Assembly: GCA_002747435.1 (NCBI GenBank) | Contig: PDPH01000053.1 | Coordinates: 1-61,550, forward strand | Source: Pseudomonadota bacterium | GTDB lineage: Bacteria > Pseudomonadota > Gammaproteobacteria > Thiotrichales > Thiotrichaceae | Length of the DNA: 61,550 bases | Reading direction: 5' to 3' | In this document: positions 8,875 to 17,449 of the stretch, in pieces | Position numbering within the stretch: position 1 is the stretch's first letter | Layout: each line of letters opens with the position of its first letter | Notes under the pieces: model-generated | The model's database searches: none | The model's input: the letters and a program-made list of their open reading frames with translations, nothing else | What the model was told of the DNA's origin: nothing | Position numbers and translations under genes: made by a program

Positions 8875-9801
8875 ATGAAACTGAAAAACTTGACAATAGC
8901 CATTGCGATGGCTTCTCTTACAACTGCTTCTTTTGCTGCTCAAGCTGACACTAAAACTTCTTTCTATGGAAGTGTTCGTTTAGGTATTGGGTATGAGGAT
9001 GTGGAAAAAAATGGTGTTAGCACTGACTCAACTAAGTTGAAAAACTGGGGTTCGCGCATGGGTTTCAAAGGTGAAACCGACCTTAGTAATGGTATAACTG
9101 CTTTTGGTCATTATGAGTTTGGTGTAGATACTGATCCAGCAGATAATGAAAATGGTGCGCTCAGTACACGTAAAGCTTATGTAGGCTTGAAGGGTGATTT
9201 TGGTCGTATTCGTTTAGGCCAAGATACTCACACTTTTTATAACACTGTTATTGCCCCGGCTGACCAAGCATGGGACGGTAGTATGTATGGTGCAGATACT
9301 TTAGGTACTTACACAGGCCGTTCAGGTGAGGCTCTCACCTATGACACAAATCTTGGTCCTGTCGGCTTAGGGGTTACCAGTTATATGGGGGATGACGAAT
9401 ATGAGGATGGCTACGAAGTTGGCGCTACCTTTAAAGTAGGTCCGGTTAAATTAGGTATTGGCGCTCAAGATACAGATTACCGTGGTGGTAAATCTTATGA
9501 TGGCGACCCTGTTTATGGTGTTTCTGCCGGCGGTGAAGTAGGTGCATTTACTTATGGCCTTGCTTATACCGACTGGGACAAAGTCGGCACATCGATTGAT
9601 GCTCACTTAGGTATCGGCGATGGTTATGTTGCTATAGGTCAAGCGGATCTAGACGCTGGCACAAAGCCAAAAGGTGTTACCTTGGGCTATACTTACAAAA
9701 TCGGCAAGCAAACATCGGCTTGGTTTGAAGCTCAACGAACTGATGACGATGCGGGTACTGAAGCAACAACTTTAAAAGCTGCTTTGAAATACGATTTCTA
9801 A
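8875..9801 (+). CDS. Gram-negative general porin
   Basis: A 308-residue outer-membrane beta-barrel of the OmpC/Porin_4 type. The ATG at 8875 begins a signal peptide (MKLKNLTIAIAMASLTTASF, cleavage near AAQA), and mature strands start at TSFYGSVRLGIGYE. The GFKGETDLSNGITAFGHYEF and RKAYVGLKGDFGRIRLGQ segments are characteristic of trimeric general porins. The protein ends in phenylalanine (ALKYDF), the BAM recognition signal. It should allow diffusion of small hydrophilic solutes. It is monocistronic, with its own promoter and terminator. An in-frame extension to 8803 is rejected because it hides the signal peptide. Confidence 0.93.
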   Translation: MKLKNLTIAIAMASLTTASFAAQADTKTSFYGSVRLGIGYEDVEKNGVSTDSTKLKNWGSRMGFKGETDLSNGITAFGHYEFGVDTDPADNENGALSTRKAYVGLKGDFGRIRLGQDTHTFYNTVIAPADQAWDGSMYGADTLGTYTGRSGEALTYDTNLGPVGLGVTSYMGDDEYEDGYEVGATFKVGPVKLGIGAQDTDYRGGKSYDGDPVYGVSAGGEVGAFTYGLAYTDWDKVGTSIDAHLGIGDGYVAIGQADLDAGTKPKGVTLGYTYKIGKQTSAWFEAQRTDDDAGTEATTLKAALKYDF

Positions 9802-9827
9802 GCAAAATATAGCCGCAAAGGCAACAT

Positions 9828-9857
9828 AAAAGGATGTCTATAAAGGCATCCTTTTTT
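9828..9857 (+). terminator. Rho-independent terminator of the porin gene
   Basis: The stem AAAAGGATGTC (9828-9838) pairs with GGCATCCTTTT (9845-9855), with one G-U pair and a 6-base loop, and runs into a T-tract to 9857. It lies 27 bases after the porin stop. The flanking A-tract would also let it work for the opposing L,D-transpeptidase transcript. Confidence 0.85.
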
Positions 9858-9877
9858 ATTGAGCGCACACTCAGTTT

Positions 9878-10579
9878 TTAAGATTTGTGTTGCGCAATAA
9901 CAACTAGAGTATCCACCCCTACACGCTCGAATAGCTCAATCACTGCTTGGTTACTCATGCGAATACAGCCATGCGAAGCAGGAGCACCCAAACGCCCTTC
10001 TTCATCAGTGCCGTGAATATAAATATAGCGCTCAAAAGAATCGACATTACCGCCCTTGTTCAGACTTGGTTCTAAACCATCTAGCCACAAAATACGGGTT
10101 GTCACATTATCTGCCCGACTACGCTGTCCGGGTTGTGTAAGAATTTTTGCCCGCCGCCCAGTATTCTGACGTGCTTTAAAGATCGTTCCTAAAGGCGCGC
10201 CATCACCATACGTTTTAGCAATACGATGAACACCTAATGGGGTTTTATTACTGCCTTTCTTGCTACCAATACCCGCTTCCGCCGTAGAAATAAGCCAACG
10301 TCTAGTCGCCTGACCTTGCTCAATCAATATTAATTCCTGACGGGTAGCATCAATCAAGATAAGTTTTTCAGTCGAATAAGCGGGAAAACGCTGGCGCAAA
10401 TCCTGTAGCATCGGTGCAAAAGCAGGATCAATCGCCGTCGCTGAACGTTCTGGCAGCACAAGTGATTCGACATAATCACCTGTCGCACCCACGCCAGCAC
10501 TCATTAACACGCCACTAATCGCTATCCCGCAAATCAATAGCAGCCGCTTTGCGCTCACTCTCTTCTTTTTGTATATCAT
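9878..10579 (-). CDS. L,D-transpeptidase family protein (YkuD domain)
   Basis: A 233-residue exported peptidoglycan cross-linking or protein-anchoring enzyme. A basic N-terminus and hydrophobic stretch (residues 7-31) form the signal or anchor. The YkuD domain runs from about residue 72, with catalytic SHGCIRM at 202-208 (Cys205) and the preceding histidine in YIHGT. The ATG at 10579 is preceded by GAGG at good spacing; a TTG at 10594 is also possible. The start lies 65 bases inside the end of purF in another frame, so expression is probably coupled to purF. Whether it makes 3-3 cross-links or attaches a lipoprotein cannot be told from sequence. Confidence 0.9.
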   Translation of the reverse strand: MIYKKKRVSAKRLLLICGIAISGVLMSAGVGATGDYVESLVLPERSATAIDPAFAPMLQDLRQRFPAYSTEKLILIDATRQELILIEQGQATRRWLISTAEAGIGSKKGSNKTPLGVHRIAKTYGDGAPLGTIFKARQNTGRRAKILTQPGQRSRADNVTTRILWLDGLEPSLNKGGNVDSFERYIYIHGTDEEGRLGAPASHGCIRMSNQAVIELFERVGVDTLVVIAQHKS

Positions 10580-12020
10580 TACGTTGCGCCTCAAGTTCTA
10601 TAAAATATTGTTGATCCTCGCCTGTTACATATTCCCCCGTAAAAACGGAACAATCAAATTGCTTCAAGCGAGGGTTGCCTTTTTGCACGGCTGCGATCAA
10701 ATCGTCCAATTGTAGATAAAATAGCCGATCTACGCCAATAGCGTTGGCAACTTCTTTTTCAGTACGGCTGTGAGCAATTAGCTCACTGGCCGCTGGCATA
10801 TCAATACCGTAGATATTTGGATAACGAATAGGCGGCGAGGCCGAAGCGAAATAAACCCGTCGTGCACCTGCATCACGTGCCATTTGTACAATTTCTTCTG
10901 AGGTAGTCCCCCGCACAATCGAGTCATCCACCAATAAAACATTCTTATCACGAAACTCGATAGGCAATGGATTCAATTTTTGCCTAACCGATTTTTTACG
11001 TTGTTTTTGCCCAGGCATAATAAAGGTTCGCCCAATATAGCGATTCTTCATAAAACCTTCCCGATACGGGACATCAAGCGTATAGGCAAGTTCCAAAGCA
11101 GAAGTACGACTGGTATCAGGAATCGGCATAACCACATCAATATCATGCTCCGGCCATTCACGCTGTATTCGTTCAGCTAACATACGCCCCATGCGCATAC
11201 GTGCTTTTTGAACAAAAACATTATCAATCATGGAATCAGGCCGTGCAAAATACACATACTCGAAAATACAGGTGTTATAGCGTGGCTTATCACTGCACTG
11301 TCGAGTGAAAACTTTGCCATCAAAGGTAATAAAAATAGCCTCACCTGGTTCAATATCACGTACTAAACGATAGCCTTGAACATCTAATGCAACACTTTCT
11401 GAGGCTACCATATACTCTTTGCCATTAGCTGAATCACGTACACCATACACCAAGGGCCGAATGCCATTAGGATCACGAAAACCTACCAAACCATCCCGCG
11501 TAATCATAGCAATGACCGCATAAGCCCCTGTACAACGGCGATGCACTCCGGCTACTGCTGCAAAAATATCGTCAGCCGTCACATGGTAGGCATCCTGTCG
11601 CAATAACTCCTGTGCAAAAATATTTAACAGAATCTCCGAATCAGAATTAGTATTGATATGCCGCCGATCTTGTATATATAACTCTTTGCGTAGTTCAGCC
11701 GCATTCGTCAGATTACCATTATGGCCTAAAGAAATACCATAAGGACTATTAACATAAAAAGGTTGAGCTTCTGCCGAAGAGGAAGAACCTGCTGTAGGAT
11801 AGCGCACATGACCTATGCCCATATTTCCCTTAAGGCTTTGCATGTGCTTCTCAAGAAAAACTTCTTTAACTAAACCATTAGCGCGGCGTAAATACAACTT
11901 GCGTCCGTCACTAGTTACAATACCTGCCGCGTCCTGCCCACGATGTTGCAGGATGGTAAGACCATCGTAAAGCGCCTGATTGACTGACTCCTTACCGACG
12001 ATCCCAATAATTCCACACAT
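10515..12020 (-). CDS. purF: Amidophosphoribosyltransferase PurF
   Basis: A 501-residue first enzyme of de novo purine synthesis, converting PRPP and glutamine to phosphoribosylamine. Cys2 (MCGIIGIVG) is the N-terminal nucleophile of the glutaminase domain, and the HRGQDAAGI motif follows. The C-terminal phosphoribosyltransferase domain shows the PRPP loop [17 protein letters not shown]. The length matches E. coli PurF (505). It is last in the accD-folC-dedD-cvpA-purF series, with a hairpin at 12070-12097 between cvpA and purF. Its 3' end overlaps an L,D-transpeptidase gene. Confidence 0.97.
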   Translation of the reverse strand: MCGIIGIVGKESVNQALYDGLTILQHRGQDAAGIVTSDGRKLYLRRANGLVKEVFLEKHMQSLKGNMGIGHVRYPTAGSSSSAEAQPFYVNSPYGISLGHNGNLTNAAELRKELYIQDRRHINTNSDSEILLNIFAQELLRQDAYHVTADDIFAAVAGVHRRCTGAYAVIAMITRDGLVGFRDPNGIRPLVYGVRDSANGKEYMVASESVALDVQGYRLVRDIEPGEAIFITFDGKVFTRQCSDKPRYNTCIFEYVYFARPDSMIDNVFVQKARMRMGRMLAERIQREWPEHDIDVVMPIPDTSRTSALELAYTLDVPYREGFMKNRYIGRTFIMPGQKQRKKSVRQKLNPLPIEFRDKNVLLVDDSIVRGTTSEEIVQMARDAGARRVYFASASPPIRYPNIYGIDMPAASELIAHSRTEKEVANAIGVDRLFYLQLDDLIAAVQKGNPRLKQFDCSVFTGEYVTGEDQQYFIELEAQRNDIQKEESERKAAAIDLRDSD

Positions 12021-12069
12021 GGCTTAACCCAATCAGCAATTAAAATGATAGTTTACCGTGATGAAATAT

Positions 12070-12097
12070 AAAAGCCATGCGTAATGGCATGGCTTTT
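12070..12097 (-). terminator. Perfect 11-bp hairpin between cvpA and purF
   Basis: AAAAGCCATGC (12070-12080) and GCATGGCTTTT (12087-12097) form a perfect stem with a 6-base loop. Read on the minus strand it follows the cvpA stop and ends in TTTTATATTT, so it could be an intrinsic terminator or an attenuator giving partial read-through into purF. It begins about 50 bases upstream of the purF start codon. Confidence 0.65.
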
Positions 12098-12120
12098 CAA
12101 ATTACGATTTTTGCTCAACA

Positions 12121-12669
12121 CTAATCATTGCGTTGCACATTGCCTTGTTGTTCTGGAGGAATCAATTCACCATTTTCCAAATAATCTACCGCTTGCTGAG
12201 GCATGATTGACATAACCCAATCAGACACACCGTCAAACCAAGGAATAACCCGCGAGTCTTTCCACCAAGCCTGCTCCTGCCAAGTGGTTAACTCAACCAG
12301 TATGATCAGCAAACCCACTATTAGGGCAACTCGAAAAATACCGAAGATTGCCCCGAATATATGGTCAACTGGCTTCAAGCCAATAGAGGCAGTGACACTC
12401 ACCATTAAATAATTAATAATTGCGCCTACCACCAAAACACCCATAAAAATAATTGCGAAAGCTATACCTAAATGTGCCACCTCACTATTCAGGGTAAAAG
12501 GCAAATGCTCAGCCAGTTTAGGAAAGTAAGCAATGGCAAAAAACACCGCCGCTATCCACGTCACCAAGGAAATGGATTCCCTGACAAACCCACGCAACAA
12601 ACCAACCAGCAGGGATACTATCAATAAGATAATAATCCCCCAGTCCAGCAATCCAGCAGTCAGTTTCAT
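12121..12669 (-). CDS. cvpA: CvpA family membrane protein
   Basis: A 182-residue inner-membrane protein with four hydrophobic segments (about 8-28, 32-52, 65-88 and 104-126). The N-terminal WGIIILLIVSLLVGLLRGFVRE is typical of CvpA, which is linked in E. coli to colicin V production and envelope homeostasis. The position between the SPOR protein gene and purF is the classical arrangement. Its start overlaps the preceding stop by one base (TAATG), so it is translationally coupled. Confidence 0.92.
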   Translation of the reverse strand: MKLTAGLLDWGIIILLIVSLLVGLLRGFVRESISLVTWIAAVFFAIAYFPKLAEHLPFTLNSEVAHLGIAFAIIFMGVLVVGAIINYLMVSVTASIGLKPVDHIFGAIFGIFRVALIVGLLIILVELTTWQEQAWWKDSRVIPWFDGVSDWVMSIMPQQAVDYLENGELIPPEQQGNVQRND

Positions 12670-13766
12670 TAATTCTTAGTCACAAAACTGCTTTGCACAT
12701 ACTGATTTTGTTGATAGCGCGACTTCATGCGCCGTTGCACAGAGTTTGCATCACTACGACTCGGGTAGCTTCCCACACGCACTCGATAAATCCTTTTACC
12801 ATCGATTTGAGCTTGAGCGACAAAAACAGGATAGCCTTCCACTGCCAAAGAACGACGCACACCTTCCGCACGACTGCGGCTAGAAGTAGCAACTAACTGA
12901 ATGACATAGCCAGAACCACCAGTCGACGAACTGACTGGTGCTGATGCGGTACGTTTTCTAGATGACGCTGTTTTTGTTTTAGTGGCAGGACGAGCCGCAT
13001 GAGTAGCGACTGGTCTAGGTCTAGCACCACGACGCGCCTGACTGCTAGGGGGTGGCACAGGACGCTCATTCACCAAACGTGGGCGGGGTACGGTTCGGGT
13101 TCGTGCCGGCTGAACCTCATCATTGCGGGAAGCTACAGCACGATCATTATTAGCCGCCGTTGTAGCAGCAAAGGTCGCCCCTGCTTGAGCACTGTTTTGT
13201 CCTGTTTGAGCTGCTGCGGTATTACCCGCCTGATTATTTTGCGCTGGCTGCGTGCTAGCAGTATCACCGGCCTGAGCATTGGCTGCGGCAGTCGTTTCTG
13301 CTCCCATACTGCCAACACCCGGCTCTACCTGACCACGCACTACGACCTGACGTACTTCATCAGCCTTAGGGTCACGGATCTCAAAACCACTGATACTATT
13401 CGCATCCATTTTAGCACCCAAATCCTGCACGGCTTCCTTACCAGCATCCACAGCACTACTCACCGCGCCAGAGACGGCTGCCCCCACACCACCAGCACCT
13501 TCACCATTTTGCTGTTGGGTAGCATCGCCTGCGTTAGTCGCATCCAAACCAATCGCTAACTCTTCCGTTTGCATGTTTTCGCCCGTTTCTAAAGGAGGAA
13601 AACCAATAATAGGCGTCGCGCCTTGTGTTGTTTGCTCTGTGACCATCTCACGCTGCATTTCAGAGCGGTTCTTACCTTTTAACAACCACGCCAATAATAG
13701 AGCCGCTATTAAAACCAACACCACTGCACCAATCATGCGCTTGGTTGTCGACTTATTATTATCCAT
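12669..13766 (-). CDS. dedD: DedD-like SPOR domain cell-division protein
   Basis: A 365-residue bitopic inner-membrane protein. A single transmembrane helix lies at residues 11-30. A long Ala/Thr/Gln/Pro-rich low-complexity linker (about 30-285) spans the periplasm, and a SPOR domain occupies roughly 288-362 (YVIQLVATSSRSRAEGVRRS to the end). SPOR domains bind denuded peptidoglycan at the septum. The gene position between folC and cvpA is that of dedD. It is longer than E. coli DedD (220), the extra length being all linker. The linker caused a long antisense open frame, which I disregard. Confidence 0.88.
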   Translation of the reverse strand: MDNNKSTTKRMIGAVVLVLIAALLLAWLLKGKNRSEMQREMVTEQTTQGATPIIGFPPLETGENMQTEELAIGLDATNAGDATQQQNGEGAGGVGAAVSGAVSSAVDAGKEAVQDLGAKMDANSISGFEIRDPKADEVRQVVVRGQVEPGVGSMGAETTAAANAQAGDTASTQPAQNNQAGNTAAAQTGQNSAQAGATFAATTAANNDRAVASRNDEVQPARTRTVPRPRLVNERPVPPPSSQARRGARPRPVATHAARPATKTKTASSRKRTASAPVSSSTGGSGYVIQLVATSSRSRAEGVRRSLAVEGYPVFVAQAQIDGKRIYRVRVGSYPSRSDANSVQRRMKSRYQQNQYVQSSFVTKN

Positions 13767-13826
13767 TGTTTGAATACTCCTTCATGTAAAACACTTGGTT
13801 AATACGCAGGTTGCCATTAATACCCA

Positions 13827-15119
13827 TTAATTTATAGCAAAAAAATCAGCTAATAGGCTGGATACTACCAGAAATGAACCAAAAATAACTACTCTATCAT
13901 CAGGCTGCAAACGAGCCTGCACAGCCTGCCAAGCTTGCACTGCATTCGCATGCACACTATCTACGGTACAATCTTCTGCTTGTAGTACAGCTTGAACCCG
14001 CTCTACAGGGCAAGCTCGGGGTGAATCCAGAGGAAAAATCAACCAGCCCGCGACCTGACTTTTTAGCGGTTTGACCACACCTAGCAAATCTTTATCCACC
14101 AGTATAGAAAAAATAGCCCAAGTTTTCCCTTGAACTGGATTACTTGCCAGCCAATCCCCTAAAATCCTAGCAGCCTGAGGGTTATGTGCCACATCCAGCC
14201 ACACATCAGGCCGGGATTGCACTTTTTGTAAACGACCCGGCAAAACGGCTTCACTTAGCCCTTGCGCTATCGCTTGCTGATCAACTTGCGGCAAAACAGC
14301 CTGTAATTGGTGCAGCATCACCACCGCAACCGCAGCATTACGCCACTGCATATCACCACGTAACGTGGGCAACGGTAAATTTTGCCACTGCTTGGCCGCT
14401 GCTTGTGAACTTGCAGCGACTTGCACATCAAAATACGCCCCATGCAGACTTGCCTGAAAATCAACAGCATATTGCAAAACTTCAGCACCTATAGACTGAG
14501 CAGTCGTTAAGATACTAGCAGGAGGTTCAGGATCACCAGAAACCAATACTTTACCAGCACGAGCAATACTGGCTTTTTCATAAGCAATTTGCTCACGGCT
14601 ATTACCCAACCAATCTACATGATCCAAATCAACACTGCTTACTGCGGCCACATCAGCATCCCATAGATTGGTTGCGTCCAAGCGGCCACCCAAACCCACT
14701 TCAAGCACAATGACATCGACCTTAGCTTGTAGAAAAATCCACATAGCTGCCAGTGTGCCAAATTCAAAGTAAGTCAGCGAAGTATTACCGCGCACAGCTT
14801 CAATCGCCTCAAATGCCCTGACCAACTGCTCATCACTCACCGGCAGAGCATTAACCGCAACGCGCTCGTTATAACGTAAAATATGCGGCGAGGTGTAAGT
14901 GCCTACGGTGTAGTTGGCTGCACGCAACATACTGCTAAGCAGCGTAACTGTAGACCCTTTGCCATTTGTACCCGCAACTGTCATTACAGGCATTGAGAAC
15001 GATAAAATACCAAGCCGCTCAGCCACCGCACGAATACGCTCCAAACCCAAATCAATAGCCGTATTATGCAGCGACTCCTGCCACTCCAACCAATCTTGCA
15101 AGCTAGCGCATTTTCTCAT
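13827..15119 (-). CDS. folC: Bifunctional folylpolyglutamate/dihydrofolate synthase FolC
   Basis: A 430-residue Mur-ligase-fold enzyme that adds glutamate to dihydropteroate and folates. The ATP loop VAGTNGKGST is at 48-57, followed by the YTSPHILRYNERV substrate loop and the SVDLDHVDWLG motif. The C-terminal domain contains VWLDVAHNPQAA. The length agrees with E. coli FolC (422). It lies 32 bases downstream of accD on the same strand, the usual gammaproteobacterial order. Confidence 0.96.
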   Translation of the reverse strand: MRKCASLQDWLEWQESLHNTAIDLGLERIRAVAERLGILSFSMPVMTVAGTNGKGSTVTLLSSMLRAANYTVGTYTSPHILRYNERVAVNALPVSDEQLVRAFEAIEAVRGNTSLTYFEFGTLAAMWIFLQAKVDVIVLEVGLGGRLDATNLWDADVAAVSSVDLDHVDWLGNSREQIAYEKASIARAGKVLVSGDPEPPASILTTAQSIGAEVLQYAVDFQASLHGAYFDVQVAASSQAAAKQWQNLPLPTLRGDMQWRNAAVAVVMLHQLQAVLPQVDQQAIAQGLSEAVLPGRLQKVQSRPDVWLDVAHNPQAARILGDWLASNPVQGKTWAIFSILVDKDLLGVVKPLKSQVAGWLIFPLDSPRACPVERVQAVLQAEDCTVDSVHANAVQAWQAVQARLQPDDRVVIFGSFLVVSSLLADFFAIN

Positions 15120-15151
15120 GAGCTGAATCTATGTTTACCTACGCTCAATGC

Positions 15152-16042
15152 TCAAGCGACATTCGCTTCGGACAAAGTTGGCATGGGGCGATGGGTCAAT
15201 ATAGCCAATAAACGCGCCACCGTTTCACGCATGCTATTGCGATGAACAATCATGTCAATTGCCCCCTTTTCCAGCAAAAATTCACTGCGTTGAAAACCCT
15301 CCGGCAAAGTTTCACGCACCGTTTGTTCGATCACCCGAGGCCCCGCAAAACCCACCAAAGCTTTGGGTTCTGCAATATTTATATCACCAAGCATAGCAAA
15401 ACTGGCAGACACGCCACCCATTGTAGGATCGGTTAATACTGAAATAAAAGGGAGGTTTTTTTCAGCCAATTTGGTCAATATTGCGCTGGTTTTAGCCATC
15501 TGCATCAGAGAGAACAAAGCCTCCTGCATACGCGCCCCGCCACTTGCTGCAAAACAAATATAAGGCAAACGTTCCTGAAGTGCGATTTGCGCGCCCCGTA
15601 CAAAGCGTTCCCCTACTACAGAGCCCATCGAGCCACCCATAAAACGAAAGTCAAACGCCGCAGCAACCAGTGGAATACTGAGCACTGTGCCTTTCATCAC
15701 GATCAGCGCATCCTTTTCTTCCGTTTCTTTTTGGGCTGCTGCCAAACGGTCTTTATACTTTTTGGTATCGCGGAATTTCAGCGCATCAACCGGCGTGACT
15801 TCTGCCCCAATTTCCTCACGTCCTGCCTTGTCCAAAAAAACATCCAGACGCTTACGTCCATAAATACGCATGTGATATTCACATTTAGGACATACGTCAT
15901 TATTGCGTTCCAGCTCAGCCCGATATAAAACAGACTGGCACTCAGGACACTGATACCACAAACCTTCCGGTATGGATTTCTTTTTTTCAGTTGTCTGCTC
16001 GGTACGAATACGCGAGGGCAACAGTTTTTCAAACCAACTCAT
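15152..16042 (-). CDS. accD: Acetyl-CoA carboxylase carboxyltransferase subunit beta AccD
   Basis: A 296-residue subunit of the carboxyltransferase half of acetyl-CoA carboxylase, which transfers carboxyl from biotin to acetyl-CoA. A four-cysteine zinc ribbon is visible at C32, C35, C51 and C54. The crotonase-fold core shows [21 protein letters not shown] and [20 protein letters not shown]. It is first in the accD-folC-dedD-cvpA-purF series. The 98 bases upstream separate it from a trpB/trpA remnant. Confidence 0.97.
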   Translation of the reverse strand: MSWFEKLLPSRIRTEQTTEKKKSIPEGLWYQCPECQSVLYRAELERNNDVCPKCEYHMRIYGRKRLDVFLDKAGREEIGAEVTPVDALKFRDTKKYKDRLAAAQKETEEKDALIVMKGTVLSIPLVAAAFDFRFMGGSMGSVVGERFVRGAQIALQERLPYICFAASGGARMQEALFSLMQMAKTSAILTKLAEKNLPFISVLTDPTMGGVSASFAMLGDINIAEPKALVGFAGPRVIEQTVRETLPEGFQRSEFLLEKGAIDMIVHRNSMRETVARLLAILTHRPMPTLSEANVA

Positions 16043-16140
16043 TGACTGCTATTATCCATTCAATAAACCCAATAGATCCTTGACCGTTTAAGTTCGAGAT
16101 CTTAAAGATCGTTGTTATAAACAGCTCGGCTCAAATGACT

Positions 16141-16437
16141 TCACGCATGACAAACGGTTTTATCCATTGCCTGACGCATGGAGCTTAATAAATCAGCAAC
16201 CGCCTACGGGATAGCAGACTGATTATCTAGGTAAGCTTCAATCTGCTTGATAACCGCGCTACCAACCGTATTAATCTTATGCGCGCCAGTATGATTCAAA
16301 TCTTCGCGCTTGAAATAAATCTTTGCCCCACCCAGCTTAGGACAACCGACATAATATTGCAGATCGCGGTCAAATTCGGCCTGAAACTGAGGATCATGTT
16401 TTAGCATGGCAGACCGATTGTAGTCGCTGAAATTCAC
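16141..16437 (-). pseudogene. Collapsed trpB-trpA remnant (tryptophan synthase beta N-terminus joined to alpha C-terminus)
   Basis: The frame opens with GTG at 16437 behind AGGAG. Its first 56 residues resemble the TrpB N-terminus: [24 protein letters not shown], and [23 protein letters not shown], which holds the PLP lysine. The usual glycine-rich start after MNFSDY and a stretch after YYVG are missing. After KIN the frame switches to [10 protein letters not shown], a TrpA C-terminal motif. A TAG at 16204-16206 then interrupts, yet the same frame continues as AVADLLSSMRQAMDKTVCHA to a stop at 16141. I infer that about 500 codons of trpB and trpA were lost in steps. TrpB-TrpA directly upstream of accD is a known proteobacterial order, so this is probably a fossil in place. 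It cannot encode an active enzyme. Confidence 0.8.
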
Positions 16438-16548
16438 AGACGTGTACTCCTGCTATTCGTCGGCTGTCTGAAACGTGCTAAGTTAGCACAAGCTCGCTGT
16501 GCTATCCATTTTGCAACAGTAGATAGGCAGGAAAATTTAAAGCATCAT

Positions 16549-16573
16549 CCCCGCCCTGAAGATGCGGGGTTTT
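16549..16573 (+). other. GC-rich hairpin followed by T-run
   Basis: CCCCGC (16549-16554) pairs with GCGGGG (16564-16569) and TTTT follows. No plus-strand gene precedes it, so it is not an obvious gene terminator. CCCCGCCCTGAAG...GGCGGGG-type hairpins are typical of right ends of IS200/IS605-family elements, so this may be a scar, but no transposase remnant is visible. Confidence 0.4.
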
Positions 16574-16623
16574 ACGCTCAAGCTGATAAAAATATAACTG
16601 CCAAAATACCAACCGAAATACTA

Positions 16624-17235
16624 TCAGGCTACTTCCGAAGTAATCACTGAATTCGTCAAACAACGACGCCCTTGTACCAATAATGCGTCAATTTCAATAT
16701 GAATGAAACGATCCAAAATCTTATCTTTCAGACCCGATACACGCTTAATGGCTTCACGCTCAGTCAAAAGATAGCTTTCTACAATCAAACTAGAAACGCT
16801 TACCTGTAGTTTTTGTAAAACCGTTAAAACAGCTTGAGCTTCTTCGTGTGGCAACGACAAAAACAAACGCTCTTGCAAAAAACTAATCATCCACCTCCAC
16901 ATACCCATCATAGATGAATTAGAAATGCCATGTTTGACATGCACAATGCCTACAAACACCTGCCACTGCCAATAAGCCTCATCAAAACTACCATGGGTAG
17001 TTACTCGATACCACTGTCGCAAAGTCTCCTCCCGCTGACTACGCTGTGCTGAATCTAAGTAATGTTTAAGATGTGTATCCCCAAACACTTCATCATAAAA
17101 ACCCTTAATCAACGCCGCTTCGTGCTGCTCAAAAAAGGCTCGATTACGCTGAATAAGCGCGGCATCTTCCACTGTTGGCAGGCTAGAAAGCGGTAGTTTT
17201 TGCAAAATCGTTGCAGTAAGTTGAACCAGATCCAT
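16624..17235 (-). CDS. Single-domain protoglobin-like heme protein
   Basis: A 203-residue protein whose first 150 residues match the protoglobin/globin-sensor fold: RNRAFFEQHEAALIKGFYDEVF, the WYRVTTHGSFDEAYWQWQVFVG helix, and VHVKHGI with the expected proximal heme histidine at His99. No cyclase, kinase or methyl-accepting output domain follows; the last 50 residues are helical. It may bind oxygen, NO or CO, or signal through a separate partner. It stands alone, with about 215 non-coding bases before it, and it is transcribed toward the trp remnant. The heme-binding assignment is from motif recognition only. Confidence 0.75.
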   Translation of the reverse strand: MDLVQLTATILQKLPLSSLPTVEDAALIQRNRAFFEQHEAALIKGFYDEVFGDTHLKHYLDSAQRSQREETLRQWYRVTTHGSFDEAYWQWQVFVGIVHVKHGISNSSMMGMWRWMISFLQERLFLSLPHEEAQAVLTVLQKLQVSVSSLIVESYLLTEREAIKRVSGLKDKILDRFIHIEIDALLVQGRRCLTNSVITSEVA

Positions 17236-17449
17236 GATTTCCCCATTTATGGATGATTTTGATAGACACAGACTCAGGAATAAACATTCATTATTCGTTA
17301 AATCTCTTTTTTCAGCATAAAAGGAAAAAATAGATCCAATAAAGTATCAAACTAAATTTAACCTAGGTGTAACCCCAAGAGCAGCTTGCCAGTGACGCAT
17401 GACTTCTAATGACCTCCCGCCTTGGGCGAGTAATTATGTTCTCTCAATC

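Noticed and set aside
12999..13559. A 186-residue open frame on the plus strand inside the SPOR-protein gene
   Set aside because: It is antisense to the low-complexity Ala/Thr/Gln linker of the DedD-like protein. It is rich in Ser, Thr and Arg, has no domain, and arises from the repetitive codon composition.
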